Shown here piece after piece: positions 53,285-61,977 of a DNA stretch of 64,000 nucleotides. Source of the stretch: Flavobacterium aeripolare (GTDB lineage Bacteria; Bacteroidota; Bacteroidia; Flavobacteriales; Flavobacteriaceae). Position 1 is the stretch's first letter; each line of letters opens with the position of its first letter. The stretch spans positions 124,001 through 188,000 of the forward strand of contig NZ_JABSNL010000004.1 of the NCBI RefSeq assembly GCF_013294025.1, written 5' to 3'. The notes under the pieces are model-generated. The model made no database searches. It worked only from the letters and a program-made list of their open reading frames with translations, and had not been told where the DNA came from. The position numbers and the translations under genes were made by a program.

Positions 53285-54169
53285 TTAGTTCCTCTTGTCT
53301 TCTCCCCATAACAATTTACTGCGTAAGGTTTTTAAGAAAGTTGCCTCGGGAATTTCGACCATATTTATTTTAAACGCTGTTTTTCTAATAGTTAAAATGG
53401 AGTCATTACCTACAGATGTGATTCGGGAGTCTAAAGACACGAGATAGTTTTCTTCTCTACCTGAAACACGCAATTCTATTTCGGTGTCATCAGGTATTAC
53501 CAGTGGTCTTGCATTTAAATTATGAGGTGCGATAGGAGTAATAACTAAGCTTTTTACATCGGGTGTTAATATAGGTCCGCCGCAGCTTAGTGAGTATCCG
53601 GTCGATCCAGTAGGGGTAGAGATAATTAATCCATCTGCCCAGTAAGAATTCAAGAATTCACCATTTAAATAGGTGTCAATGGTGATCATCGAAGTAGTGT
53701 CTTTTCTGCTTACAGTAATTTCGTTCATAGCAAAATTAATGTCCTGTAAAGCTTCATTAGTTGGCGAGCAACTCAAACTTAGCAATGTCCTTTTAGATAA
53801 AGTATATTGTTTGTCTATAACAATTTGTAAAAAAGAAGCGATATTCTCTTTTTGTACAGTGGCTAGAAAACCTAACCTTCCGGCATTAATCCCTAAAATA
53901 GGGACTCCAGAATTACGCACTAATGTTGCTGCTCTTAAAATAGTTCCGTCACCTCCTATACTTAATAGAATGTCAAAGCTACTGTCTAACTCCGTGTGCG
54001 ATGAAAATGTTTTGTAATCTCTTTGAATAATTTCTTTATCATATAGCATCTCTAGAAAGTTAGCTTCAATTACGAGCTCCACATTATTTCGATTAAAAAA
54101 AACAAATATGTCTTTAATAATTGGTTCTGTACTATTTTGGTAATATTGACCGTAAATGGCTATTTTCAT
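53285..54169 (-). CDS. nadK: NAD kinase
   Basis: 294 residues. Phosphorylates NAD to NADP in the cytoplasm. Family motifs: LLSIGGDGTILRAATL (GGDG, about residues 70-85), GINAGRLGFLA (94-104) and WADGLIISTPTGSTGYSLSCGGPIL (about 177-200), plus PIAPHNLNARPLVIPDD. It is complete, with the start ATG giving MKIAIYGQYYQ. It lies 62 bp after the CBS gene on the same strand, so probably shares its transcript. Confidence 0.95.
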   Translation of the reverse strand: MKIAIYGQYYQNSTEPIIKDIFVFFNRNNVELVIEANFLEMLYDKEIIQRDYKTFSSHTELDSSFDILLSIGGDGTILRAATLVRNSGVPILGINAGRLGFLATVQKENIASFLQIVIDKQYTLSKRTLLSLSCSPTNEALQDINFAMNEITVSRKDTTSMITIDTYLNGEFLNSYWADGLIISTPTGSTGYSLSCGGPILTPDVKSLVITPIAPHNLNARPLVIPDDTEIELRVSGREENYLVSLDSRITSVGNDSILTIRKTAFKINMVEIPEATFLKTLRSKLLWGEDKRN

Positions 54170-54231
54170 TGTGTTGACTTGTGCTATTTTATTGTAAGGA
54201 GAGCGTGAATAAAGATTTTACTATTTATTTT

Positions 54232-54888
54232 TTACATGTTCAAGTAACGATCTAAATAATCAGAACGTTCTTTTAAGTTATTGATATAATCGTCTTCATA
54301 ATGTTCTGAAGTTATTTCGTAATTGTATCTTCTGAATGTTTGAATAATTTCATTGATTGCTCCTGTGGTAATTTTTAAAGTTACCTCCACAGTGTCGTTA
54401 TCTGAATCAGAAATAAACAAACCTAATAATTTAGCATTATTACTCTCTACTATTTGTGTGATTTGGCTCATAGAATAATCTACAAGTCCTTTGCGAACTT
54501 TTATAATACTACCCTGTTCTTTCAAGAAGGTAGTTTGGTGAAAAAAGGTAAGGATATCTTCGATTTCGTAATAGCCTACATAATGATTCTCGTTATTTAA
54601 AACCGGAACTAGATTAGCGTGATTTTTTGCAAATACAGTTAATACCTCCAGCCATATTGCGTCAGATCTCGTAAAAAAATGCTCTAAAGTATACTTGAAA
54701 TCGATCACTTTTTTATCCTCGTCAAAAGTTGCCGTATCTTCAGCAGATATATTCCCAATGAAAACGCCGTTCTCAAGCACAGGAAAGTGTGAAAAATTCG
54801 ATTCGGTAAAAAAATCGTTGACTGCCGCAATACTATCTTGGCTGTCAATGGCTTTAAAGTCAGTCGTTATGTAGTTTGTAATTTCCAT
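54232..54888 (-). CDS. CBS-domain protein with C-terminal ACT-like region
   Basis: 218 residues: two CBS domains (about 1-60, FTESNFSHFPVLENGVFIGNISAEDTATF; about 68-125, NHANLVPVLNNENHYVGYYEIEDILTFF) and a C-terminal region (about 135-210, DYSMSQITQIVESNNAKLLGLFISDSDNDTVEVTLKI) that resembles an ACT-type regulatory fold. Function not known beyond presumed nucleotide/ligand sensing. Adjacent to nadK on the same strand, and divergent from pdxJ; a link to NADP or cofactor metabolism is only suggested by position. Confidence 0.8.
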   Translation of the reverse strand: MEITNYITTDFKAIDSQDSIAAVNDFFTESNFSHFPVLENGVFIGNISAEDTATFDEDKKVIDFKYTLEHFFTRSDAIWLEVLTVFAKNHANLVPVLNNENHYVGYYEIEDILTFFHQTTFLKEQGSIIKVRKGLVDYSMSQITQIVESNNAKLLGLFISDSDNDTVEVTLKITTGAINEIIQTFRRYNYEITSEHYEDDYINNLKERSDYLDRYLNM

Positions 54889-54956
54889 CTGTGGTGAATC
54901 CTCTATTTTTATGCAAAATAATCAAAAAAAGGCAAAATCTCCTACCTTTTACTTTG

Positions 54957-54964
54957 TATTTTTG
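54957..54964 (+). promoter_or_regulatory. Predicted -7 element (TATTTTTG) for pdxJ
   Basis: TAnnTTTG match 39 bp before the pdxJ ATG. Confidence 0.55.
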
Positions 54965-55003
54965 TACGCAGTAATAAGATAGTTTTAATCAAAAAGTATT
55001 TCA

Positions 55004-55717
55004 ATGACAAAGTTAAGTGTAAACATCAATAAAATAGCTACTTTACGTAATGCAAGAGGAGGGAATGTACCTGATTTATTAAAAGTTGCAGCAGACATAC
55101 AAAAATTTGGCGCACAAGGAATCACAATTCATCCACGTCCAGATGAGCGCCACATTCGCTATCAAGATGCACGTGATTTAAAAGCAATTGTTCACACCGA
55201 ATTCAATATTGAGGGAAATCCGCAACATAATTTTATTGATTTGGTTCTCGAATGCAAACCTGAGCAGGTGACTTTAGTACCAGATGCAATTGGTGCAATA
55301 ACGTCATCAGCTGGTTGGGATACAGTAAAAAACCAAGCTTATTTGACTGAAATGATTCAAGAATTCAAGCGTAATAATATTCGAACATCCATCTTTGTAG
55401 ATCCAATTCTCGCTATGATCGAAGGCGCAAAAAATACGGGAGCTGATCGCATCGAGTTGTACACAGAGGAATTTGCGCATCAATACAGTCTTGGGAATCA
55501 GGATGCAATCAATCCGTATGTAACAGCGTCAGTGCTAGCAAGTGATTTGGGACTAGGGATCAACGCAGGACACGATTTGAGTTTAGATAATATTCAGTTT
55601 TTCAAGCAGAATATACCAGGATTACTAGAAGTTTCTATAGGACACGCGTTAATCGCAGAGTCACTATATTTAGGACTAGAAAATGTCGTAAACATGTATT
55701 TACAAAAATTAAAGTAA
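55004..55717 (+). CDS. pdxJ: Pyridoxine 5'-phosphate synthase
   Basis: 237 residues, TIM barrel. Condenses 1-deoxyxylulose-5-phosphate with 3-amino-2-oxopropyl phosphate to make vitamin B6 phosphate. Visible: [48 protein letters not shown], and near the end [12 protein letters not shown] and [14 protein letters not shown] complete single gene, followed by a hairpin-and-repeat region. Confidence 0.96.
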   Translation: MTKLSVNINKIATLRNARGGNVPDLLKVAADIQKFGAQGITIHPRPDERHIRYQDARDLKAIVHTEFNIEGNPQHNFIDLVLECKPEQVTLVPDAIGAITSSAGWDTVKNQAYLTEMIQEFKRNNIRTSIFVDPILAMIEGAKNTGADRIELYTEEFAHQYSLGNQDAINPYVTASVLASDLGLGINAGHDLSLDNIQFFKQNIPGLLEVSIGHALIAESLYLGLENVVNMYLQKLK

Positions 55718-55731
55718 GACAATTTGGGCGT

Positions 55732-55771
55732 GACCTTTATAATCCCGATTGATCTCGGGATTATAAAGGTC
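55732..55771. repeat. Long perfect inverted repeat after pdxJ
   Basis: Seventeen-base arms 55732-55748 and 55755-55771 pair perfectly around a 6-nt loop. There is no T-run directly after, so it is an atypical terminator; it directly adjoins repeat copy B and may be part of that element. Confidence 0.8.
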
Positions 55772-55850
55772 GGGCTATTCGCTACAATCTTTTTTAATAT
55801 TTCGCTATCGCTTCATAATAAAAAAGGATTTTCGCTGCTATCCCTCACGC
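55772..55850. repeat. Intergenic repeat, copy B
   Basis: Same skeleton as the element at 381-450: CGCTA...ATC plus T-run (55780-55796), variable middle, then AAAAGGAT (55822-55829), TTT and CGCT (55833-55836). TTCGCT recurs at 55779, 55801 and 55831. The AATC-plus-T-run and A-run-plus-GGATT halves can fold together. Confidence 0.55.
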
Positions 55851-55872
55851 AAAACCATAAAAACTGTAGAAA

Positions 55873-56637
55873 ATGCTATATTCAAAAATAGAAGGAGAAG
55901 GAAAACCGCTTTTAATCCTACACGGGTTTTTAGGAATGTCAGATAACTGGAAAACTATTGGCGTACAATTGTCAACAGAAGGGTACCAAGTACACTTACT
56001 TGATTTGCGCAATCACGGTCGCAGTTTTCAGTCGAAGGACTTTAGTTATGCTTTAATGGCACAAGATGTATATGACTATTGTAAAGGAAATAATTTAGAA
56101 AAAGTAGCTGTTATTGGGCATTCAATGGGAGGAAAAACAGCTATGTTGTTTGCAACGAGCTATCCTGAAATGATTGATAAATTAATCGTTGCTGATATCG
56201 GACCTAAGTTTTATCCGCGACACCACCAAACCATTTTGGCTGGCTTGAACGCAGTTGATTTTGTTAAAAAACCTAGTCGTTCTGATGTCGAAGCGACTCT
56301 AGAAGAATACATAACTGATTTTGGTACCCGTCAGTTTTTAATGAAAAGTTTGTTTTGGCAAGAGCCAGGTCAGTTGGCTTTCCGCTTTAATCTTTCTGTT
56401 TTTAATGATAAATTAGATGAGATAGGTGTAGCACTTCCTGAAGAAGCTTCTTATGATAAGCCAACACTTTTTATTCGTGGTGGAAACTCCAACTATATTC
56501 TAGACAGTGATTTTGACGCTATAAAAACACACTTTCCGTTAGCCATTTTTGAAACAATTCCTAATGCGGGACATTGGCTTCATGCCGAAAATCCAAAGTT
56601 GTTTCATCAACTAGCTAAAGACTTCTTAGATAATTAA
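55873..56637 (+). CDS. Alpha/beta hydrolase, YbfF-like
   Basis: 254 residues. Classical fold: oxyanion region LHGFLGMSDNWKTIG (about 17-31), DLRNHGRS, nucleophile elbow IGHSMGGKTA with Ser at about 83, an acid near LFIRGGNSNYILDSD, and catalytic His in NAGHWLHAENP (about 235-245). The family hydrolyses esters, including acyl-CoA or short-chain esters, with no fixed substrate. It follows repeat copy B and precedes the small membrane protein gene by 14 bp; the two are probably co-transcribed. Confidence 0.88.
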   Translation: MLYSKIEGEGKPLLILHGFLGMSDNWKTIGVQLSTEGYQVHLLDLRNHGRSFQSKDFSYALMAQDVYDYCKGNNLEKVAVIGHSMGGKTAMLFATSYPEMIDKLIVADIGPKFYPRHHQTILAGLNAVDFVKKPSRSDVEATLEEYITDFGTRQFLMKSLFWQEPGQLAFRFNLSVFNDKLDEIGVALPEEASYDKPTLFIRGGNSNYILDSDFDAIKTHFPLAIFETIPNAGHWLHAENPKLFHQLAKDFLDN

Positions 56638-56651
56638 ATGATATATACAAT

Positions 56652-56996
56652 ATGAAAATCTTAATTAGAATTTTAATAACCGCACTATTAGTTGTTGTGC
56701 TTTCACATTTAATGCCTGGTGTGCATGTAGAAAGTTTTGTAAAAGCAATTTATGTTGCCATTGTTCTCGGACTCTTAAATTTGTTTATCAAGCCTATACT
56801 AGTTGTATTGACGTTGCCCATAACATTCATAACTCTAGGGCTGTTCTTACTAATTATTAATGCCATAATGATTTTAGTTTGCGATAATATTGTGGGTGGT
56901 TTTAGAGTAGATTCTTTTATAACTGCTTTACTATTTAGTATTATATTGTCTGTTTCTCAATCTATTATGTATGCTATTTTTGGTGAAACAAAATAA
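56652..56996 (+). CDS. Four-helix membrane protein of the phage-holin-4 superfamily
   Basis: 114 residues with four membrane segments (about 4-20, 29-48, 53-78, 90-110). It belongs to the widespread family labelled phage holin (mycobacterial 4TM type), but there is no phage context; chromosomal members are of unknown function. Visible: AIYVAIVLGLLNLFIKPILVVLTLPITFITLGLFLL. Likely co-transcribed with the hydrolase. Confidence 0.85.
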   Translation: MKILIRILITALLVVVLSHLMPGVHVESFVKAIYVAIVLGLLNLFIKPILVVLTLPITFITLGLFLLIINAIMILVCDNIVGGFRVDSFITALLFSIILSVSQSIMYAIFGETK

Positions 56997-57007
56997 ATAA
57001 AGCGCAC

Positions 57008-57059
57008 TAGTAAAACTATATTAACAACTTTTTAGTAAATTGCTGGTATAGTTTTACTA
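57008..57059. promoter_or_regulatory. 13-bp inverted repeat at the head of the copper cluster
   Basis: TAGTAAAACTATA (57008-57020) and TATAGTTTTACTA (57047-57059) are perfect inverted repeats 26 bp apart. The right arm overlaps the TAATTTTG -7 element of the next gene, so this could be an operator; it could also fold as a hairpin ending the upstream transcript, though no T-run follows. Confidence 0.5.
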
Positions 57060-57065
57060 ATTTTG
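57058..57065 (+). promoter_or_regulatory. Predicted -7 element (TAATTTTG) of the copper cluster
   Basis: TAnnTTTG match 17 bp before the ATG at 57083, with a TTG at 57040-57042 (15 bp spacing) as a possible -33. Confidence 0.55.
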
Positions 57066-57082
57066 CCCCCAATTACAACGCA

Positions 57083-57451
57083 ATGAAAAAAATCCATTAT
57101 ATATTAATACTCTTGATAGGTGTCTTCTTGATGCCAACATCAGTATTTGCTTGTGGGGATAATTCAAGTAGTAAGTCTTGTAATAAAGAGATGTCTTCTC
57201 ATAAAGGCATGAAAGACTGTTGCAAAAAAGACGCTGGTTCAAAGGATAAAGAACATAGCGGTTGCACGGGTAAATGTGGCAACGCACTTTGCAGTGTCTC
57301 ATCATTAAATATAGGAGTTGTTGCGCCATTATATATCGAAACAAAACCTGATGTTTTTAATTTTGCTATTAAAAGACAAAAATTTTATCATTCAGTATCC
57401 TTCACCTCTGAAGGGTATTCATCTATCTGGCTTATTCCTAAAATAAGCTAA
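57083..57451 (+). CDS. Exported Cys/Lys-rich small protein of the copper cluster
   Basis: 122 residues. Signal peptide (about 1-23, ending SVFA), then a cysteine- and histidine-rich stretch (CGDNSSSKSCNKE, SSHKGMKDCCKKD, HSGCTGKCGNALC: nine Cys between about 24 and 71), then a Cys-free region. The pattern is that of a periplasmic metal binder; no named family recognised. First gene of the copper/silver cluster, behind its own promoter element and inverted repeat. Confidence 0.75.
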   Translation: MKKIHYILILLIGVFLMPTSVFACGDNSSSKSCNKEMSSHKGMKDCCKKDAGSKDKEHSGCTGKCGNALCSVSSLNIGVVAPLYIETKPDVFNFAIKRQKFYHSVSFTSEGYSSIWLIPKIS

Positions 57452-57600
57452 AAGCATTTTGTGACAGCCATTATTCTGTCAAATTCAAAGCTTTATTCGC
57501 TTTATCCCATTACTTATAAACGTTAGAACTACACTTAATAATAGTGCCAATACTGTTGTTTGTATGTTTTATCCGTTTATTTTAATCTTATTTTTATCGA

Positions 57601-57948
57601 ATGAAATCAATTAAAAAAGTATTGATGGTAACAGGCTTGTTATTATCAGCAGCGGCTATGCAAGCCCAAATTAAAAATGCTAAAACTACTACAGCTTCAG
57701 TTAAAGGCAACTGTAAAATGTGCCAACGAAAGATTGAAAAAGCAGGCTCAATAAAAGATGTAGCAATGGTTACATGGGATCAAAAGTCTCAGCAAGCAAC
57801 ATTAGTCTATGATGCAAATGCAACTACTCAGGATGAAATACTTAAACGCATTGCAACAGCAGGTTACGACAGTGATCATAGTATAGCTCCCGAAAATGTG
57901 TATAAAAAACTACCTTCTTGCTGTAAATACCGCGAAGAGTCAAAATAA
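57601..57948 (+). CDS. Exported heavy-metal-associated (HMA) domain protein
   Basis: 115 residues: signal peptide (about 1-22, ending MQAQ), then a beta-alpha-beta HMA domain (about 30-98) with the metal-site GNCKMCQRKIEKAG, and a C-terminal CCKY. The CxxC is the usual Cu(I) site in ATX1-like proteins. Being exported, it would bind copper in the periplasm and perhaps hand it to the Cus pump. Separate from the gene before by 149 bp and from the next by 49 bp. Confidence 0.85.
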   Translation: MKSIKKVLMVTGLLLSAAAMQAQIKNAKTTTASVKGNCKMCQRKIEKAGSIKDVAMVTWDQKSQQATLVYDANATTQDEILKRIATAGYDSDHSIAPENVYKKLPSCCKYREESK

Positions 57949-57997
57949 TTACCAATCAATTCTATTTATTTAATTCAAACAATTTAAAAAATCTAAC

Positions 57998-58687
57998 ATG
58001 AAAAATTTAGTAAAAGTAGGAGTCTTATCATTAGTTTTAGCGCTAGCATCTTGTAAAGACAACAAAGCAGATTCAGCAGCAGACAAAAAAGAAATGTTGG
58101 CTGACAACGAAAAATATTCTTGCCCAATGCACCCAGAAGTAATTGGAAAAAAAGGAGATACTTGTACAGAGTGCGGCATGAAACTAACAGAGAAAGTAGT
58201 TGAAAAGGACGATACTGTAGCAGTACAAGAATTACAAATTGTAAAAAGCAAGGCAGCTTTTTCTATCGATTTAATTTTAGATAAATATATCGACCTTAAA
58301 AATAAACTTGCTGCTGATAATAGTAAAGCTGCCGCTGCCGCTAGTATGGAATTAGAACGTGCTATTAAAGGAGCAAAGTCTGATGTGATCGAAAAAGAAT
58401 TGCAAAATCAATACACTACAATCACAAAAGCAGTAGTTGAAGAAACGACTAATATTGCAACCAACTCAGGTAAAATTGCAGATCAAAGAGCACAATTTGC
58501 AGCTCTAAGTCAAAACATGACGTATTTAATCCAAATGTTTGATACCGATAAAAAATTGTATCAAGACTATTGCCCAATGTACAACCACGGTAAAAATGGA
58601 TACTGGATTAGTGAAGTTAAAGATATTAAAAATCCTTACTACGGTGCTGAGATGTTGACTTGTGGTGGAATAAGCAAAGAGTTGTAA
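57998..58687 (+). CDS. DUF3347 lipoprotein with heavy-metal-binding domain
   Basis: 229 residues. Lipoprotein signal (ALASCKDN, lipid Cys about 19), then a heavy-metal-binding module YSCPMHPEVIGKKGDTCTECGMKL (about 44-68) like that in CusB-type proteins, then a DUF3347 helical domain (about 85-220, with TYLIQMFDTDKKLYQDYCPMYNHGKNGYWIS). DUF3347 proteins are found with copper/silver efflux genes. It would take up metal at the outer membrane. Precedes cusA by 64 bp. Confidence 0.85.
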   Translation: MKNLVKVGVLSLVLALASCKDNKADSAADKKEMLADNEKYSCPMHPEVIGKKGDTCTECGMKLTEKVVEKDDTVAVQELQIVKSKAAFSIDLILDKYIDLKNKLAADNSKAAAAASMELERAIKGAKSDVIEKELQNQYTTITKAVVEETTNIATNSGKIADQRAQFAALSQNMTYLIQMFDTDKKLYQDYCPMYNHGKNGYWISEVKDIKNPYYGAEMLTCGGISKEL

Positions 58688-58751
58688 TAATAAACGCAAT
58701 GTCCTCTAATCTTTTTGACAAAAAAATAATTTTGTCTAACATCCTCTGGTT

Positions 58752-60032
58752 ATGGTTGAAAAATTAATATCCTTTTCCTTAAAAAATCGTGCAGCCGTGT
58801 TGCTCGTTTCTCTTGTCCTTTTTGGATGGGGAATTTATAGCGTACAGCAAAATCCTATTGACGCAATCCCTGATTTGTCTGACAATCAGGTGATTGTTTT
58901 TACGGAGTGGATGGGTAGAAGCCCACAGGTAATTGAAGATCAGGTTACCTATCCTTTGGTTTCAAACCTTCAAGGAATTCCTAAAATCAAGAACATTCGT
59001 GCCTCTTCTATGTTTGGGATGAGTTTTGTTTATATCATTTTTGATGATGAGGTAGATCCCTATTGGGCAAGAACCCGAGTGCTAGAACGCTTGAATTTTG
59101 CGCAACGCTTGTTGCCAGAAAATGTCACACCTACACTTGGGCCTGATGGTACGGGTGTTGGTCATGTTTTTTGGTACCACTTAAAAACAGATAAGATGGA
59201 TCTTGGGGAACAGCGTGCTTTGCAAGATTGGTACGTGAAATTTGCTTTGCAAACAGTTCCTGGTGTTGCTGAGGTGGCTTCTTTTGGTGGTTTCGAAAAA
59301 CAATATCAATTGGTATTAGATCCTCTTAAAATGCAGTACTACAATGTGAGCATGATGGAGATAATGAAAGCAGTCAAAACAAGTAACAACGATGTGGGTG
59401 GTCGAAAATTTGAAATGAGTGATCGCTCGTATGTTGTGAGAGGATTAGGGTATATTAAGAATATCAAGGATGTTGAGGATATCGCTATCAAAAACTACAA
59501 TTCGGTTCCTGTAAAGGTGAGCGATGTGGGATCAGTACAGATGGGTGGTGACTTACGTTTGGGTGTATTTGATGCAAACGGTGAAGGTGAGGTTGTAGGT
59601 GGTATCGTAGTGATGCGCTATGGTGAAAACGCTGACAAAGTTATTGCTGCAGTCAAAGAGAAAATGATAGAAGTGCAAAAGGGTTTGCCTGATGGCGTGA
59701 CATTCGAAACCTCTTATGATCGTTCTGATTTGATTTCAAAAGCTGTAGCATCAGTTAAAGGAACACTTATCGAAGAGATGATTGCTGTTTCAGTAGTAAT
59801 CTTACTGTTTCTTTTCCACTGGCGAAGTGCATTGATTATTTTAATACAGTTGCCAATTTCGGTCGCGGTGGGATTTATTTTGTTGCAAGCTTTTGGTATC
59901 TCGTCAAATATTATGTCGCTTACCGGAATCGCTCTTGCAATAGGTGTGGTGGTCGATGACGGAATCGTAATGGTCGAGAACGCATATAGAAGCATATCTG
60001 AAAGGCAAGAAGAACTTGATAGTAATCCCTAA
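58752..60032 (+). CDS. cusA: CusA N-terminal part (up to the frameshift)
   Basis: 426 residues: cytoplasmic start (MVEKLISFSLKNRAAVLLVSLVLFGWG), membrane helix 1, the first periplasmic porter half (VIVFTEWMGRSPQVIEDQVTYPL; PDGTGVGHVFWYHL), then helices 2-4 ending in GIALAIGVVVDDGIVMVENAYRSISERQEELDSNP and a stop at 60030. The Asp-Asp pair before GIVMVENA corresponds to the proton-relay aspartates of CusA/CzcA. The end is normal sequence cut short, not an independent protein terminus. Confidence 0.85.
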   Translation: MVEKLISFSLKNRAAVLLVSLVLFGWGIYSVQQNPIDAIPDLSDNQVIVFTEWMGRSPQVIEDQVTYPLVSNLQGIPKIKNIRASSMFGMSFVYIIFDDEVDPYWARTRVLERLNFAQRLLPENVTPTLGPDGTGVGHVFWYHLKTDKMDLGEQRALQDWYVKFALQTVPGVAEVASFGGFEKQYQLVLDPLKMQYYNVSMMEIMKAVKTSNNDVGGRKFEMSDRSYVVRGLGYIKNIKDVEDIAIKNYNSVPVKVSDVGSVQMGGDLRLGVFDANGEGEVVGGIVVMRYGENADKVIAAVKEKMIEVQKGLPDGVTFETSYDRSDLISKAVASVKGTLIEEMIAVSVVILLFLFHWRSALIILIQLPISVAVGFILLQAFGISSNIMSLTGIALAIGVVVDDGIVMVENAYRSISERQEELDSNP

Positions 60033-60039
60033 TTTGGCC

Positions 60040-61977
60040 ATGAAAAAATTATTCAAAAATATATTTAAAAAAGAGCACGATCCGTTGTCTCACGAGGAAC
60101 GTATGAAACTCATCGAGGATTCTTCTAAGCTTGTAGGACCTGGGGTTTTTTATTCGACTTTAATTGTGATTGCTTCTTTCTTACCGGTTTTCCTTTTAAC
60201 AGGAATGGAAGGAAAGTTGTTCAGCCCGCTTGCTTGGACAAAATCATTCATACTAATTGTAGATGCATTTGTCGCCATCACTTTAACTCCGGTTCTAATT
60301 AGTTATTTAATTAAAGGAAGATTACGACCTGAGTCTAAAAATCCTATCAATAGAAAATTAGAGACCATATATACACCCATTTTGATTTTTTGCTTGAAAT
60401 GGCGCAAATCTGTTTTGGCTGTAAATATTATAGCTTTACTAATTGGCGGACTCATGTACACAAGACTAGGATCTGAGTTTATGCCGGCTCTTGATGAGGG
60501 CTCGATATTATTTATGCCAGTTACTTTACCTGATGTTTCCAATGCTGAGATTAAAAGAATCTTACAGGTCCAAGATAAATTGATTAAATCTATTCCTGAG
60601 GTTACCCATGTTTTAGGAAAGGCAGGAAGAGCAAACACGGCTACAGACAATAGCCCAATCAGTATGATCGAAACCATTGTATTGTTAAAACCGCATAATG
60701 AGTGGCGATCAGGCAAGACGAAGAGTGATATCGTTAACGAAATTAATAATAAACTCCAAATTCCTGGAGTGACAAATGGTTTTACGCAGCCTATTATTAA
60801 TAGAATCAACATGCTTTCTACAGGTATTCGCACCGATGTAGGAATCAAGATTTACGGTGCAAGTTTAGACACAATTGATGCGCTTTCGAAAAAAATTAAA
60901 AAAGCATTAGAAGGTACAGAAGGTGTTAAGGATCTATTTGCAGAGCCTATTACTGGCGGAAAATATATTGATGTTACGGCAAAAAGAGATGTAATTGGGC
61001 GCTACGGACTCACCGTTGACGATGTCAATAATGTCGTAGAAGCTGCCATTGGCGGAATGACATTAACGACAACTATTGAAGGGAGACAACGTTTTTCTGT
61101 AAATGCACGCTACGCTCAAGAATATCGAAACAGCATTGACGGACTTAAAAAATTGCAGGTGCAAACTATGGATTTTGGTCCCATTCCTTTAGAAACAGTG
61201 GCTGATATTGCCATTAGTGACGGACCTCCGATGATTAATAGCGAAAACGCAATGTTGCGCGGAAGTGTTTTGTTTAATGTTCGTGATCGCGATTTAGGAA
61301 GTACTGTCGAAGACGCACAGAATAAATTGAATACCATGATGGCCAAAATGCCAAAAGGATATTACGTAGAATGGAGTGGACAGTGGGAAAGCCAAATTAG
61401 AGCCAATAAAACTCTAGCGTTGATTCTACCTATCGTTATCGTGATCATATTTATCATTTTATACTTTACTTACAATTCGATGAAAGAGGCAATGATTACC
61501 ATGATAACAGTTCCTTTTGCTTTAATAGGTGGGGTTTTTATGGTGTATTTCTACGGTATTAATTTATCAGTGGCGGTGGCTGTTGGATTTATTGCACTAT
61601 TTGGTATGGCGATAGAAACCGCAATGTTAATGACAATTTACCTCAACGAGGCCATGACAAAAATGGTTGCAAAACACGGAAACACGGCCGAAACGATCAA
61701 CGAAGACATTATTAGAGAATATGTTATTGAAGGTTCTGCTAAAAGGTTGCGTCCTAAATTAATGACGGTTTTTGTAGCGCTTTTTGGTTTGATTCCTATT
61801 CTCTGGTCCACAGGAACGGGTGCCGATGTGATGATTCCAATCACGGTTCCCTTAATTGGGGGAACAATTTCTTCTATAATTTATGTATTACTAGTAACAC
61901 CAGTTGTTTTTGAAATGTCAAAATTACACGAACTAAAAACAAAAGGTAAAATAGATATTATCGATGCGAAACATTAA
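60040..61977 (+). CDS. cusA: CusA C-terminal part (after the frameshift)
   Basis: 645 residues from the ATG at 60040 (MKKLFKNIFKKEHDPLSHEERM), which lies 7 bp after the stop of the N-terminal part. Contains helices 5-12 and the second porter half: VGPGVFYSTLIVIASFLPVFLLTGMEGKLFSPLAWTKSF, LGSEFMPALDEGSILFMPVTLPD, RINMLSTGIRTDVGIKIYG and a transmembrane Met-rich TAMLMTIYLNEAM. The methionines match the Cu/Ag path of CusA-type pumps. It overlaps the next gene by 14 bp. If both parts are made, reinitiation at 60040 is the plausible route. Confidence 0.85.
   Translation: MKKLFKNIFKKEHDPLSHEERMKLIEDSSKLVGPGVFYSTLIVIASFLPVFLLTGMEGKLFSPLAWTKSFILIVDAFVAITLTPVLISYLIKGRLRPESKNPINRKLETIYTPILIFCLKWRKSVLAVNIIALLIGGLMYTRLGSEFMPALDEGSILFMPVTLPDVSNAEIKRILQVQDKLIKSIPEVTHVLGKAGRANTATDNSPISMIETIVLLKPHNEWRSGKTKSDIVNEINNKLQIPGVTNGFTQPIINRINMLSTGIRTDVGIKIYGASLDTIDALSKKIKKALEGTEGVKDLFAEPITGGKYIDVTAKRDVIGRYGLTVDDVNNVVEAAIGGMTLTTTIEGRQRFSVNARYAQEYRNSIDGLKKLQVQTMDFGPIPLETVADIAISDGPPMINSENAMLRGSVLFNVRDRDLGSTVEDAQNKLNTMMAKMPKGYYVEWSGQWESQIRANKTLALILPIVIVIIFIILYFTYNSMKEAMITMITVPFALIGGVFMVYFYGINLSVAVAVGFIALFGMAIETAMLMTIYLNEAMTKMVAKHGNTAETINEDIIREYVIEGSAKRLRPKLMTVFVALFGLIPILWSTGTGADVMIPITVPLIGGTISSIIYVLLVTPVVFEMSKLHELKTKGKIDIIDAKH

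Larger units (their letters stand above)
58752..61977 (+). pseudogene. cusA: CusA-type heavy-metal RND pump, broken by an apparent frameshift
   Basis: Taken as one gene this would be about 1074 residues, the usual length for CusA/CzcA inner-membrane pumps. It exists as two open frames, 58752-60032 and 60016/60040-61977, related by a one-base shift near 60027-60030. Removing one C from ATCCCT gives SERQEELDSNPNLAMKKLF and an uninterrupted protein. The breakpoint lies in the cytoplasmic loop between membrane helices 4 and 5. Whether it is a real mutation, a sequencing error or a tolerated split is undecided. Confidence 0.7.

Noticed and set aside
56652..56996. Phage holin suggesting a prophage
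   Set aside because: Only the family label mentions phage; there are no other phage genes and the family is common on chromosomes.
57567..57617. Possible 16-codon leader ORF before the HMA gene
   Set aside because: It is short, AT-rich and overlaps the HMA start in another frame; no attenuator structure follows.
60016..60040. Programmed ribosomal frameshift in cusA
   Set aside because: No slippery heptamer with a following structure is evident; a plain one-base insertion explains the break more simply.
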